From Bradyrhizobium sp. RD5-C2 (GTDB lineage: Bacteria; Pseudomonadota; Alphaproteobacteria; Rhizobiales; Xanthobacteraceae), in assembly GCF_019972155.1 (NCBI RefSeq), contig NZ_BOVL01000005.1, positions 248,001 to 312,000 on the forward strand: a stretch of 64,000 nt of DNA, given 5' to 3'. The notes beneath the pieces are model-generated. The model saw only the letters and a list, made by a program, of their open reading frames with translations, had not been told where the DNA came from and searched no databases. The position numbers and the translations under genes were made by a program. Every line of letters begins with the position of its first letter. The first letter of the stretch is position 1. Positions 16,018 through 25,094 of the stretch are shown piece by piece.

Positions 16018-17160
16018 TTAGATGTGGTAGGTCTTCAGCGGCGGAATGCCGTTGAACGCCACCGACGAGTAGGTCGACGTATAGGCGCCGGTGCCTTCGA
16101 TCAGCAGCTTGTCGCCGATCTCGAGCGTTACCGGGAGCGGATACGGCAGCTTCTCGTACAGCACGTCGGCGCTATCGCAGGTCGGGCCCGCGAGCACGCA
16201 CGGCGTCATGTCCGCCCCGTCATGCGGGGTGCGGATGGCGTAGCGGATCGACTCGTCCATCGTCTCGGCGAGACCGCCGAACTTGCCGATGTCGAGATAG
16301 ACCCAGCGCACTTCGTCCTCGTCGCTCTTCTTCGAGATCAGAACGACTTCGGTCTCGATGATGCCCGCATTGCCGACCATGCCGCGGCCCGGCTCGATGA
16401 TCGTCTCCGGGATCTGGTTGCCGAAATGCTTGCGCAGCGCGCGGAAGATCGACCGGCCATATTGCAGGACCGGCGGAACGTCCTTGAGATACTTGGTCGG
16501 GAAGCCACCGCCCATGTTGACCATGGTGAGGTTGATCCCGCGCTCGGCGCAGTCACGGAACACGGTCGAGGCCATCGCGAGCGCGCGGTCCCACGCCTTC
16601 ACCTTGCGCTGCTGCGAGCCGACATGGAACGAGATGCCGCACGGCTCCAGACCAAGGCGCTTGGCGAGGTCGAGCACGTCGACCGCCATCTCCGGATCGC
16701 AGCCGAACTTGCGCGACAGCGGCCACTCGGCGCCGGCGCAATCATAGAGGATGCGGCAGAACACCTTGGCGCCGGGAGCGGCGCGGGAGATCTTCTCGAC
16801 CTCGGCGGCGCAGTCGACTGCGAACAGGCGAATGCCGAGCGCGAAGGCACGCGCGATGTCGCGCTCTTTCTTGATCGTGTTGCCATAGGAGATGCGGTCC
16901 GGCGTCGCACCGGCAGCCAGCGCCATCTCGATTTCCGCAACGGTTGCGGTGTCGAAGCAGGAGCCGAGCGAGGCGAGCAGCGCCAGCACTTCGGGCGCCG
17001 GGTTGGCCTTCACCGCGTAGAACACGCGGCTGTCCGGCAGCACCTTCGCGAAGGTCTGGTAATTGTCGCGCACGACATCGAGGTCGACGACGAGGCACGG
17101 CTCGGTGTCGAGACCTTCGCTGCGGCGGTGACGCAGGAATTCCTGGATACGTTCGGTCAT
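16018..17160 (-). CDS. odc: Ornithine (possibly lysine/ornithine) decarboxylase, alanine-racemase-fold PLP enzyme
   Basis: A 380-residue eukaryotic-type (fold III) decarboxylase that converts ornithine to putrescine. The PLP lysine is K51 in FYAVKANPAP. Other family marks are FHVGSQQRK, NMGGGFPTKY, EPGRGMVGNAG (phosphate-binding glycines) and the active-site cysteine in LAGPTCDSADVLYE. GGAGAG precedes the ATG at 17160; the open frame runs further upstream to 17724, but that part is the leader and shows no protein-like character. It supplies putrescine for homospermidine synthase. Bifunctional lysine/ornithine activity occurs in relatives and cannot be excluded. Confidence 0.92.
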   Translation of the reverse strand: MTERIQEFLRHRRSEGLDTEPCLVVDLDVVRDNYQTFAKVLPDSRVFYAVKANPAPEVLALLASLGSCFDTATVAEIEMALAAGATPDRISYGNTIKKERDIARAFALGIRLFAVDCAAEVEKISRAAPGAKVFCRILYDCAGAEWPLSRKFGCDPEMAVDVLDLAKRLGLEPCGISFHVGSQQRKVKAWDRALAMASTVFRDCAERGINLTMVNMGGGFPTKYLKDVPPVLQYGRSIFRALRKHFGNQIPETIIEPGRGMVGNAGIIETEVVLISKKSDEDEVRWVYLDIGKFGGLAETMDESIRYAIRTPHDGADMTPCVLAGPTCDSADVLYEKLPYPLPVTLEIGDKLLIEGTGAYTSTYSSVAFNGIPPLKTYHI

Positions 17161-17821
17161 GGCACTCTCCAACGGCCCCAGCGACGGGATCCGCATCAAC
17201 GTGACGTCGGATAAGAGTGCTCTGGCCGCATTGCGCGATGGAGGCGCAACGAAAGCCAAAAGACTCAAACCAGACTGTGCTGCCGTGGATTGGTTGGGAG
17301 AGTTTCCCGCCCGCACACCTGGCAATGAAGGACAAGCCTTTTCAGTAGCCCGCGCCGGCGTTGGACTGCCGGTAGAGACCAAAAAAGCCCGATCCGTCGT
17401 TGCTTTAAGTCGCGTCCCCCGTTGAGAGCGGGGTGCGCCGGTTCGCCTCCGGCTGCCAGTCACGGTTGCAAAGAGTGGTGAGACCTTCAACGGCATCCCT
17501 GGAGAGGGAGGCTGGCCACCTCGTGTCCTGACGGACGTAAGCGACCCTCGGTTCTTCCACCCCTTGGCGGCTGTCCGGCCTCTTGTCCGGATACCTACCG
17601 ACTGACACACGACCACAGGCACGTGCGAAATTGGGCAAGGCAGGAAATAAGTCTTTTGAATTCGCTTCGCAAGAATTTTTTTGCGATAGCGACAAATTTC
17701 CCTAACGCGTGCTTGCGATGGCACGCCGAGCAGGCGTTGAAGATGAACGGCTGTTAAGAATGACTAACGAAGCGTGTGCGTTTAAGCCCTGTGCCGCAGC
17801 GCTTTCTTGAATCGCTCGAAC
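17161..17821 (-). promoter_or_regulatory. Long structured 5' leader of ornithine decarboxylase, candidate speF-type leader RNA
   Basis: This 660-bp gene-free stretch lies upstream of the decarboxylase on its strand. It contains several stem-loops: 17574-17591 (TCCGG/CCGGA arms), CCCT/AGGG arms near 17495-17510, CCGG/CCGG arms at 17438-17452, and CCCCG/CGGGG arms at 17417-17433. An AT-rich inverted repeat (TCGC..CGCAA / TTTGCG..GCGA) lies near 17665-17695, possibly around the promoter. A conserved 'speF' leader RNA is known upstream of alphaproteobacterial ornithine decarboxylase genes. I propose this is one by position and structure; I cannot align it to the family model. No protein-coding gene is credible here. 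Confidence 0.5.
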
Positions 17822-18082
17822 TCACGCGCGACGCGTGAACGGCTCAACGCGCTGCGCGGCGCGGATGAAGGCGATCATGATCAGCACGCCGATGCCGAAC
17901 AGCACGGCCTGCAGGATGTGCGCGCCGACGTCGTCGAGCCCGAACAGGATCGCGAGCGCCCAGCCGCCAGCGAAGGCCGCACCGAACACTTCCGCGCCGA
18001 TCAGGATCGCCGCCGAGATCACGGTGATGACGCTCGGCCAGAGGATCTGGCTCTTGCCTGCGGTGGAGGGCTGCATGGTCAT
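17822..18082 (-). CDS. Small two-helix membrane protein of unknown function
   Basis: An 86-residue protein (MTMQPSTAGKSQILW...). Two hydrophobic helices are visible: SVITVISAAILIGAEVFGAAFAGGWALAIL and ILQAVLFGIGVLIMIAFIRAA. The C-terminus is basic (EPFTRRA). Length and composition suggest a conserved inner-membrane protein. An alternative ATG lies two codons downstream. It is divergent from the Dcp peptidase and upstream of the decarboxylase leader on the same strand. No family name is recognised. Confidence 0.65.
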   Translation of the reverse strand: MTMQPSTAGKSQILWPSVITVISAAILIGAEVFGAAFAGGWALAILFGLDDVGAHILQAVLFGIGVLIMIAFIRAAQRVEPFTRRA

Positions 18083-18211
18083 GGAATAGGTCCTGTTCAG
18101 GGGCGCAATCTCTCCGAAAAGTGCCCATCTATCAAGCGCAAAAGGCCCAAAAATGCCGTATCGCGTGATATAGATTGGGCAGCATTTTCAAGGCGAAAAA
18201 CGGGACATTCG

Positions 18212-20299
18212 ATGTCAGAAACCAGCGCAGAGGCCGACGTCCAGACTTTGGCCAACCCCCTCCTGAAGGCGTGGCAGACGCCGCTCGAGACCCCGCCCTT
18301 CGCCGAGATCAAGCCGGAGCATTTCCTCCCCGCCTTCGAGCAGGCCTTCGCCGACCATTCGGCCGAAGTGGCTGCGATTACCCATGATCCAGCGATGCCC
18401 GACTTCGACAACACGATCACGGCGCTGGAACGCTCCGGCAAGCTGCTGTCGAAGGTCTCGGCGGTGTTCTACGACCTGGTCTCGGCCCATTCGAGCCCTG
18501 CGATCCTTGAGATCGACAAGGAGGTGTCGCCCCGGATGGCGCGGCACTGGAATCCGATCATGATGAACGCTGTGCTGTTTGGCCGCATCGCCATGCTGCA
18601 CGAGAAGCGCGCCTCGCTCGGCCTGACCGGCGAGCAGATGCGGCTGCTGGAGCGCACCTATACCCGCTTCCACCGCTCCGGCGCCGGGCTCGACGACGCG
18701 GCCAAGGCCCGCATGGCCGCGATCAACGAGCGCCTCGCGCAGCTCGGCACCTCGTTCAGCCACCATCTGCTCGGTGACGAGCAGGAGTGGTCCATGGAGC
18801 TCGGCGAGGGCGACCGCGCCGGCCTGTCCGACACATTTGTGGCGGCCGCCAAGGCTGCGGCGGAAGAGCGCGGCATGGGGGGCAAGGCGATCGTGACGCT
18901 GTCGCGCTCCTCGGTCGAGCCGTTCCTGCAGAGCTCGTCGCGGCGCGACCTGCGCGAGAAGGTCTACAAGGCGTTCACGGCCCGCGGCGACAATGGCAAC
19001 GCCAACGACAACAACGCGACCATCGTGGAGATCCTCACGCTCCGCGAGGAGACCGCGAATATCCTGGGCTTCCCGACCTACGCCGCCTACCGCCTCGAGG
19101 ATTCCATGGCCAAGACGCCGGAGGCGGTGCGCGGCCTGCTGGAGCGGGTCTGGAAGCCGGCACGGGCGCGGGCGCTCGCCGACCGCGATGCGCTGCAGGC
19201 GCTGATCGCTGAGGAGGGCGGCAATTTCACCCTGGCGTCCTGGGACTGGCGCTACTACGCCGAGAAGCTGCGCCAACGCCGCGCCAATTTCGACGATTCC
19301 GCGATCAAGCCGTATCTCGTGCTCGACCACATGATCGAGGCCGCGTTCGACTGCGCCACCCGCCTGTTCGGCGTCACCTTCGTGGAGCGCAAGGACGTCC
19401 CGGTCTGGCACCCGGATGTGCGGGTCTGGGAGGTCAAGGGCCGCGACGGCCAGCACAAGGCGCTGTTCTACGGCGACTACTTCGCGCGGCCTTCGAAGCG
19501 CTCCGGCGCCTGGATGACCTCGCTGCGCGACCAGCAAAAGCTCGACGGCGACGTCGCGCCGCTGGTCATCAATGTCTGCAACTTCGCCAAGGGCGCCGAC
19601 GGCGCGCCGTCGCTGCTGTCGCCCGACGACGCGCGGACCCTATTCCACGAGTTCGGCCATGGCCTGCACGGCATGCTCTCGGACGTGACCTATCCGTCGC
19701 TGTCGGGGACGTCGGTTTTCACCGACTTCGTCGAGCTGCCCTCGCAGCTCTACGAGCACTGGCAGGAGCGGCCCGAGGTGCTGCAGCGCTTCGCCCGCCA
19801 CTACCAGACCGGGGAGGCGCTGCCGGACGACCTCCTCAAGCGCTTCCTTGCCGCGCGCAAGTTCAACCAGGGCTTTGCCACCGTGGAGTTCGTCTCCTCG
19901 GCGCTGGTCGACCTCGAATTCCACACCCAGCCGGCGGCGGCGAGCCGCGACGTCCGCGCCTTCGAGCAGAAGGAACTGGAGAAGATCGGCATGCCCGCGG
20001 AAATCTCGCTGCGGCACCGGCCGACCCAGTTCGGCCACATCTTCTCCGGCGACCACTATGCGTCGGGCTACTACAGCTACATGTGGTCGGAGGTGATGGA
20101 CGCCGACGCGTTCGGCGCCTTTGAAGAGGCCGGCGACATCTTCGATCCGGCGACCGCCAAGCGGCTGCATGACGACATCTATTCGTCGGGCGGCTCGCGC
20201 GATCCTGAGGAGGCCTATGTCGCCTTCCGCGGCCGCGAGCCCGAGCCGGATGCGCTGCTGCGCCGTCGCGGCCTGCTCGAGACGCCCAAGGCGGCCTGA
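18212..20299 (+). CDS. dcp: Dipeptidyl carboxypeptidase / oligopeptidase, family M3 (Dcp-like)
   Basis: A 695-residue zinc metallopeptidase. The active-site motif is HEFGHGLHG with H479, E480 and H483; the third ligand is the Glu in FVELPSQLYEHW downstream. The N-terminus (NPLLKAWQTPLETPPFAEIKP) and MPDFDNTITALERSGKLL match the Dcp branch. It has no signal peptide here, so it should act in the cytoplasm, trimming peptides from protein turnover. The ATG at 18212 is chosen because upstream frame sequence crosses the divergent promoter. The DUF1007 gene follows after 2 bp. Confidence 0.92.
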   Translation: MSETSAEADVQTLANPLLKAWQTPLETPPFAEIKPEHFLPAFEQAFADHSAEVAAITHDPAMPDFDNTITALERSGKLLSKVSAVFYDLVSAHSSPAILEIDKEVSPRMARHWNPIMMNAVLFGRIAMLHEKRASLGLTGEQMRLLERTYTRFHRSGAGLDDAAKARMAAINERLAQLGTSFSHHLLGDEQEWSMELGEGDRAGLSDTFVAAAKAAAEERGMGGKAIVTLSRSSVEPFLQSSSRRDLREKVYKAFTARGDNGNANDNNATIVEILTLREETANILGFPTYAAYRLEDSMAKTPEAVRGLLERVWKPARARALADRDALQALIAEEGGNFTLASWDWRYYAEKLRQRRANFDDSAIKPYLVLDHMIEAAFDCATRLFGVTFVERKDVPVWHPDVRVWEVKGRDGQHKALFYGDYFARPSKRSGAWMTSLRDQQKLDGDVAPLVINVCNFAKGADGAPSLLSPDDARTLFHEFGHGLHGMLSDVTYPSLSGTSVFTDFVELPSQLYEHWQERPEVLQRFARHYQTGEALPDDLLKRFLAARKFNQGFATVEFVSSALVDLEFHTQPAAASRDVRAFEQKELEKIGMPAEISLRHRPTQFGHIFSGDHYASGYYSYMWSEVMDADAFGAFEEAGDIFDPATAKRLHDDIYSSGGSRDPEEAYVAFRGREPEPDALLRRRGLLETPKAA

Positions 20300-20301
20300 A
20301 G

Positions 20302-20949
20302 GTGCGGCAGTCCCTGAAGTGCCTGATTGCCGGGCTCGCGCTTACGGCGTCCGTCGTGCTCGGCACGGTGGCCGCCGCGGCCCATCCGCATGTCTGGATC
20401 GTGGCCAAGAGTGAGCTGATCTACGCGCCTGACGGCACCATCACCGGGGTCCGCCACGCCTGGACCTTCGATGACATGTTCTCGACCTATGCGCTGCAGG
20501 GCATCGAGACCAAGGTGAAGGGCGCGTACAGCCGCGAGGAGCTGGCGCCGCTGGCGCAGACCAATGTCGAGTCGCTGAAGGAATACGCCTACTTCACCTT
20601 TGCCAAGGGCGACGGCAAGAAGCAGAAGTTCACCGAGCCGGTCGATTACTTCCTCGAATACAAGGATTCGGCGCTGACGCTGCACTTCACCCTGCCGGTG
20701 AAAACGCCGTTCAAGGCCCGGCAGCTGTCGCTCGAAGTGTTCGACCCGACCTACTTCATCGACTTCCAGTTCGCCGAGAAGGAACCGGTCAAGCTGGTCG
20801 GCGCCGCGGCCGACTGCAAGATGGCGTTCGAGCGGCCGAATGACGGCACCGCCGCCGCGCAGAAGCTCGGCGAGCAGAACTTCCTCGACGGCAGTGCCGG
20901 CAATTTCGCGATGATGTTCGCCAACAAGATCACGGTGGAGTGCCCATGA
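20302..20949 (+). CDS. DUF1007 family exported protein
   Basis: A 215-residue protein from a GTG start. Residues ~1-27 are a signal peptide ending in VAAAA, followed immediately by HPHVWIVAKSELIY, the hallmark H-P-H-x-W start of mature DUF1007 proteins. DUF1007 proteins are almost always paired with a NicO/RcnA-type nickel/cobalt exporter, as here: the next gene overlaps by 4 bp (ATGA). It probably works in the periplasm in metal handling with that transporter. The biochemical role is unknown. Confidence 0.85.
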   Translation: MRQSLKCLIAGLALTASVVLGTVAAAAHPHVWIVAKSELIYAPDGTITGVRHAWTFDDMFSTYALQGIETKVKGAYSREELAPLAQTNVESLKEYAYFTFAKGDGKKQKFTEPVDYFLEYKDSALTLHFTLPVKTPFKARQLSLEVFDPTYFIDFQFAEKEPVKLVGAAADCKMAFERPNDGTAAAQKLGEQNFLDGSAGNFAMMFANKITVECP

Positions 20950-22067
20950 CGCCGATCGCCTCCCGCGTGATGCGTAGTCTCGCCGTTTTCACGGCCGTGC
21001 TGGCGGCAGTCGCGGTGCTCGATGGTGCGGTTCATGCACTGCTGGCGCAAAATCCGTTCGGCGCACCGCGCGCGGCGGAGCCGCAGGGCGGGATCGTGGG
21101 CTGGCTCTTGGCAAAGCAGTCGGAGTTTTATCGCGAGATGTCGGCGACCATCCGTGCCGCGAAATCCGACGGCTCGGCGGTCTGGACGCTGCTTGCGATC
21201 TCGTTTGCCTACGGGATATTCCATGCCGCCGGCCCCGGCCACGGCAAGGCGGTGATCTCGTCCTACATGGTCGCCAATCGCGAGACCGCGCGGCGCGGCA
21301 TCGTGCTGTCGTTCGCCTCGGCGCTGATGCAGTCGCTGGTCGCCGTCGCCATCGTCGGGATCTGCGCCTGGCTGCTCAATGCGACGGCGAAGACCATGTG
21401 CGGCGCAGAGAAGGCAATCGAGATCGCAAGCTACGCGCTGATCGCGGCGTTCGGCGCCCGGCTGGTCTGGGTCAAGGGTGGCGGCTTCCTCCGCGCGCTC
21501 CGGCTGCCGCGGCCGGCGCTGGCGATGGCCGGCGCGCATCAGCACGATCACGACCACCATGATCACGACCACCACGACCATGGCCATGAGCATCATCATC
21601 GTCACGCGCATGACGATCATGACCATCATCATGACCGCGGCCACGATCACGGGCATGACGCGCAGCACGTCCATGACGAGCATTGCGGCCATTCGCACGG
21701 GCCGACGCCGGCCGAGCTCGCCGGTCCCGGCGGCTGGCGGCGCGGCCTAGGTGCGATCCTCACGGTCGGGATCCGGCCGTGCTCGGGCGCGATCCTGGTG
21801 CTGGTGTTCGCCCTGGCGCAGGGCCTGTTCTGGGCCGGCATTGCCGCGACCTTCGTGATGGGGCTCGGCACCGCGATCACGGTGGCCGCGATCGCGCTGG
21901 TCGCGGTGTCGGCGCGCGGCGTGGCCGAGCGGCTGAGCGGCGCGCGCGACGGCGGCGGCATGGTGATCATGCGCGGCCTGGAATTCGCCGCCGCCGCACT
22001 CGTGCTGCTGTTCGGGCTCGGGCTGCTGTTCGGCTACGTTGCGGCCGAGCGGGCGACGTGTCTTTGA
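20946..22067 (+). CDS. Nickel/cobalt efflux protein, NicO/RcnA family, with His-rich loop
   Basis: A 373-residue inner-membrane protein. The first half holds four hydrophobic stretches, including FAYGIFHAAGPGHGKAVISSYM (family H-x(n)-G-P-G-H-G-K motif). Residues ~200-255 are a cytoplasmic-type loop densely packed with His and Asp. The second half has ILTVGIRPCSGAILVLVFALAQGL, the conserved G-x-R-P-C-x-G motif, and two further helices. Such proteins export Ni(II)/Co(II) and possibly Zn. Its ATG overlaps the DUF1007 stop, showing translational coupling. The exact metal is not readable. Confidence 0.85.
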   Translation: MTPIASRVMRSLAVFTAVLAAVAVLDGAVHALLAQNPFGAPRAAEPQGGIVGWLLAKQSEFYREMSATIRAAKSDGSAVWTLLAISFAYGIFHAAGPGHGKAVISSYMVANRETARRGIVLSFASALMQSLVAVAIVGICAWLLNATAKTMCGAEKAIEIASYALIAAFGARLVWVKGGGFLRALRLPRPALAMAGAHQHDHDHHDHDHHDHGHEHHHRHAHDDHDHHHDRGHDHGHDAQHVHDEHCGHSHGPTPAELAGPGGWRRGLGAILTVGIRPCSGAILVLVFALAQGLFWAGIAATFVMGLGTAITVAAIALVAVSARGVAERLSGARDGGGMVIMRGLEFAAAALVLLFGLGLLFGYVAAERATCL

Positions 22068-22080
22068 GGTGACTTGTCTT

Positions 22081-22251
22081 ACCCTCCCCTGGAGGGGGAG
22101 GGTCGCTACGCATGAAGCGCAGCGAAATGCGTAGCGGGGTGGGGTGACGGTCTTCCCGCGCCCGACAGCGCCCGAGCTGAGAGATCACCCCACCCCGGAT
22201 CGCTCCTCGCTTCGCTCGATGCGAACCGACCCTCCCCCTCCAGGGGAGGGT
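22081..22251. repeat. Intergenic palindromic repeat (ACCCTCCCCTGGAGGGGGAGGGT family)
   Basis: A GC-rich stem element lies at each end: ACCCTCCCCTGGAGGGGGAG at the left and CCTCCCCCTCCAGGGGAGGGT at the right, inverted copies of one another. The interior GGGGTGGGGTGAC / ATCACCCCACCCC also pairs, so a long fold-back is possible. It lies in the convergent gap between the Ni/Co exporter and the MAPEG gene. Similar purine/pyrimidine-rich elements are common in Bradyrhizobium-like genomes. Confidence 0.75.
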
Positions 22252-22259
22252 GAGCGCGC

Positions 22260-22658
22260 TCAGCTCGTCAGGTACCCCTTGATCGCCGGCAGGAAGAAAA
22301 TCGCGATGTTGATCGCAAAGCCGATGCTCCAGAGGATCGAGCGCAGCGTCGGGCGGTTGCCGATATAGGTGAAGACGTAGGCGATCCGCACGATCAGGAA
22401 CAGCACCGCGAGCTCGTCGATCAGCCGCAGCGGCCCGACACGGAATTCGGCGAGCAGCACGGCGAAGGCGAAGAACGGGAAGGCCTCGATGCCGTTCTGG
22501 TGGGCGCCGAGCGCCCGCGAGCGGATCGGGTCGTCGTAGAAATCGGGGTCGCGAGGCTTCGAATTGTCGAAACCGCGGATGCCGGCCCATTTCACCGATA
22601 CGATCGTCAGCAGCGAGAGCAGCAGCGTCCCGAAGACGCACCATTCGGCGATCGTCAT
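22260..22658 (-). CDS. MAPEG family membrane protein
   Basis: A 132-residue protein with four hydrophobic helices, the MAPEG topology. The signature is ALGAHQNGIEAFPFFAFAVLLAE (residues ~49-71), with the conserved R-x-x-x-A-x-x-N-x-x-E arrangement, followed by RIAYVFTYIGNRPTLRS. Bacterial MAPEG proteins include glutathione transferase-like membrane enzymes. Ribosome site GGGAGGA lies just upstream of the ATG at 22658, which settles the start. Substrate unknown. Confidence 0.85.
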   Translation of the reverse strand: MTIAEWCVFGTLLLSLLTIVSVKWAGIRGFDNSKPRDPDFYDDPIRSRALGAHQNGIEAFPFFAFAVLLAEFRVGPLRLIDELAVLFLIVRIAYVFTYIGNRPTLRSILWSIGFAINIAIFFLPAIKGYLTS

Positions 22659-22774
22659 GGTTCCTCCCAATTCACGGAGGGGAACGTAGCCAACCCGCAC
22701 TCGGCTTGACAAGGTTGGAGCAACGCGCGAAGCCCAAGGCCTCTCAAGCGAAGGACGTTAGGCGCAACGCCATC

Positions 22775-23812
22775 ATGAGCACGGTGATCCCCTTCGAGAG
22801 CGCGAAGCCCGCCGCGGCGCCGAAGCCGGAGCGCGTCGGCGTGCTCCTGGTCAATCTCGGCACGCCGGATACGGCCGATGCCACCGGCGTGCGGGTCTAT
22901 CTGAGGGAATTCCTGTCCGATCCGCGGGTGATCGAGAACCAGGGCTTGCTCTGGAAGCTGATCCTCAACGGCATCATCCTGCGCATTCGGCCGGCCCGCA
23001 AGGCGCGCGACTATCTGAAGATCTGGAACACCGAGAAGAACGAGTCGCCGCTGAAGACCATCACGCGTTCGCAGGCCGACAAGCTCGCCGAGGCGATCGC
23101 CGATCACGATCACGTCGTGGTCGACTGGGCGATGCGCTACGGCAATCCGTCGATCAAGGAGCGCATCGAGGCGCTGGCCACGCAGGGCTGCGGCCGGCTG
23201 CTGGTGGTGCCGCTCTATCCGCAATATTCCGCGGCGACGTCGGCGACCGTCTGCGACGAGGCGTTTCGCGTGCTGGCCGGCATGCGCGTGCAACCGATCC
23301 TGCGGGTGACGCCGCCCTATTACGACGACCCAGAGTACATCGAGGCGCTCGCGGTCTCGATCAACGACCATCTCGCGACGCTGCCGTTCCAGCCCGAGAT
23401 CATCCTTGCCTCGTTCCACGGCATGCCGAAGGCATATGTCGACAAGGGCGATCCCTATCAGGCGCAGTGCATCGCTACGACCAACGCGCTGCGCAAGCGG
23501 CTCGGGCTTGAACCCTCCCGTCTGATTCTCACCTTCCAGTCGCGCTTCGGCAATGCCGAGTGGCTGCAGCCCTATACCGACAAGACGGTCGAGAAGCTCG
23601 CCAAGGACGGCGTGCGGCGAATTGCCGTGGTCACGCCCGGCTTCTCCGCCGATTGCCTGGAGACGCTGGAGGAGATCGCGCAGGAGAATGCCGAGATCTT
23701 CCGCCACAATGGCGGCGAGCAATTCGCGGCCATCCCCTGCCTCAACGACAGCGACGGCGGCATGGACCTGATCCGCCAGCTCGTGCTGCGCGAGCTTCAG
23801 GGCTGGATCTAG
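22775..23812 (+). CDS. hemH: Ferrochelatase
   Basis: A 345-residue enzyme that inserts Fe(II) into protoporphyrin IX, the last step of haem synthesis, at the inner-membrane face. Family marks are VGVLLVNLGTPDTAD, RYGNPSIKERI, VVPLYPQYSAATSATV, the active-site ILASFHGMPKAYVDKGDPY (metal-site His) and FQSRFGNAEWLQPYT. ATG at 22775 (MSTVIPFES) gives the expected alphaproteobacterial length; the open frame continues upstream to 22706 without family character. It forms its own transcription unit, divergent from MAPEG. Confidence 0.95.
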   Translation: MSTVIPFESAKPAAAPKPERVGVLLVNLGTPDTADATGVRVYLREFLSDPRVIENQGLLWKLILNGIILRIRPARKARDYLKIWNTEKNESPLKTITRSQADKLAEAIADHDHVVVDWAMRYGNPSIKERIEALATQGCGRLLVVPLYPQYSAATSATVCDEAFRVLAGMRVQPILRVTPPYYDDPEYIEALAVSINDHLATLPFQPEIILASFHGMPKAYVDKGDPYQAQCIATTNALRKRLGLEPSRLILTFQSRFGNAEWLQPYTDKTVEKLAKDGVRRIAVVTPGFSADCLETLEEIAQENAEIFRHNGGEQFAAIPCLNDSDGGMDLIRQLVLRELQGWI

Positions 23813-24051
23813 CAGGGCTTGATCCAAACTGGCTGGATCTGATTGTTAACGATCCGTGACACCGGACACCGCGGTTCGTTCAGCCTTGCTGCATCTCGTG
23901 TTCAGCTTGCGTGCATCTGGCAGTCCGACAACCGCTTCCTATGTGCTAGAGAGAACAACAGCCGGCTGAACCGGCGGAGCGGTCCTGCCGACCAATGCAC
24001 GACCGTGCCTGGCGACGGTCTCGCGGGTCTCGCGGTGCCTTGGAGGACTTC

Positions 24052-25053
24052 ATGACTGGCTTCGACATTTTCGCGATCGCGCTTGTTCTTCTCGTCATCG
24101 TCACGCTGTTCGCCGGGATCAAGACCGTCCCGCAGGGTTATGACTGGACCATCGAGCGGTTCGGCAAATACACCCGCACGCTGTCGCCGGGCCTCAATCT
24201 GATCGTGCCCTACTTCGATCGCATCGGGCGCAAGATGAACATGATGGAGCAGGTGATCAACATCCCCGAGCAGGAGGTGATCACCAAGGACAACGCCACC
24301 GTGACGGTGGACGGCGTCGCGTTCTTCCAGGTGTTCGATGCCGCGAAGGCGAGCTACGAGGTCGCCAATCTCAACCAGGCGATCATCGTGCTGACCATGA
24401 CCAACATCCGCTCGGTGATGGGCTCTATGGATCTCGACCAGGTGCTGTCGCATCGCGACGAGATCAACGAGCGGCTGCTGCGCGTGGTCGACGCGGCGGT
24501 GTCGCCCTGGGGCCTCAAGGTCAACCGCATCGAGATCAAGGACATCGTGCCGCCGGCCGACCTCGTCGAGGCGATGGGCCGGCAGATGAAGGCCGAGCGC
24601 GTCAAGCGCGCCGACATCCTGCAGGCGGAAGGCCAGCGGCAGTCCGAGATCCTGCGCGCCGAGGGCGCCAAGCAGGGCCAGATCCTGCAGGCGGAAGGCC
24701 GCAAGGAGGCTGCATTCCGCGACGCCGAGGCGCGCGAGCGCTCCGCCGAAGCCGAGGCGAGAGCCACCCAGATGGTCAGCGATGCCATCGCCAAGGGCGA
24801 CGTCGCCGCGCTGAACTATTTCATCGCCGACAAATACATCAAGGCGTTCGGGCAGTTGGCTGATTCGCCGAACCAGAAAGTGCTGATGCTGCCGATCGAG
24901 GCGACCAGCATCCTCGGCTCGCTCGCCGGCATTGGCGAGATCGCCAAGGCAACGTTCGGCGAGAGTGCCGCATCCGCAGCGGCTGCCGCACGGCGCGGCT
25001 CGGTGCCGTCGGCAGGTCCGACGCCGCCACCGCCGGTGCCGCCGCAGCGGTAA
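24052..25053 (+). CDS. SPFH/Band 7 (stomatin/prohibitin-like) membrane protein, QmcA type
   Basis: A 333-residue protein. Residues ~3-22 are one N-terminal transmembrane helix. The SPFH domain follows ([35 protein letters not shown] to about residue 190), then a charged coiled coil with repeated ILQAEG/ILRAEG units (~185-250), and a Pro-rich C-terminus (TPPPPVPPQ). GGAGGAC precedes the ATG. These proteins assemble membrane-microdomain scaffolds. The NfeD partner gene follows 41 bp downstream, the classic pairing. Confidence 0.9.
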   Translation: MTGFDIFAIALVLLVIVTLFAGIKTVPQGYDWTIERFGKYTRTLSPGLNLIVPYFDRIGRKMNMMEQVINIPEQEVITKDNATVTVDGVAFFQVFDAAKASYEVANLNQAIIVLTMTNIRSVMGSMDLDQVLSHRDEINERLLRVVDAAVSPWGLKVNRIEIKDIVPPADLVEAMGRQMKAERVKRADILQAEGQRQSEILRAEGAKQGQILQAEGRKEAAFRDAEARERSAEAEARATQMVSDAIAKGDVAALNYFIADKYIKAFGQLADSPNQKVLMLPIEATSILGSLAGIGEIAKATFGESAASAAAAARRGSVPSAGPTPPPPVPPQR

Positions 25054-25094
25054 GGGCGTGACGGCGTCACGCCTGCAATGTGAGAGGTCACGTC

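Noticed and set aside
15109-17214. 701-residue plus-strand frame across GNAT and ornithine decarboxylase
   Set aside because: It spans two well-supported minus-strand genes and their gap, and has only low-complexity Arg/Ala composition.
17405-17695. 96-residue minus-strand frame in the decarboxylase leader
   Set aside because: No good ribosome site or recognisable protein; a structured leader RNA explains the region better, although a leader peptide cannot be fully excluded.
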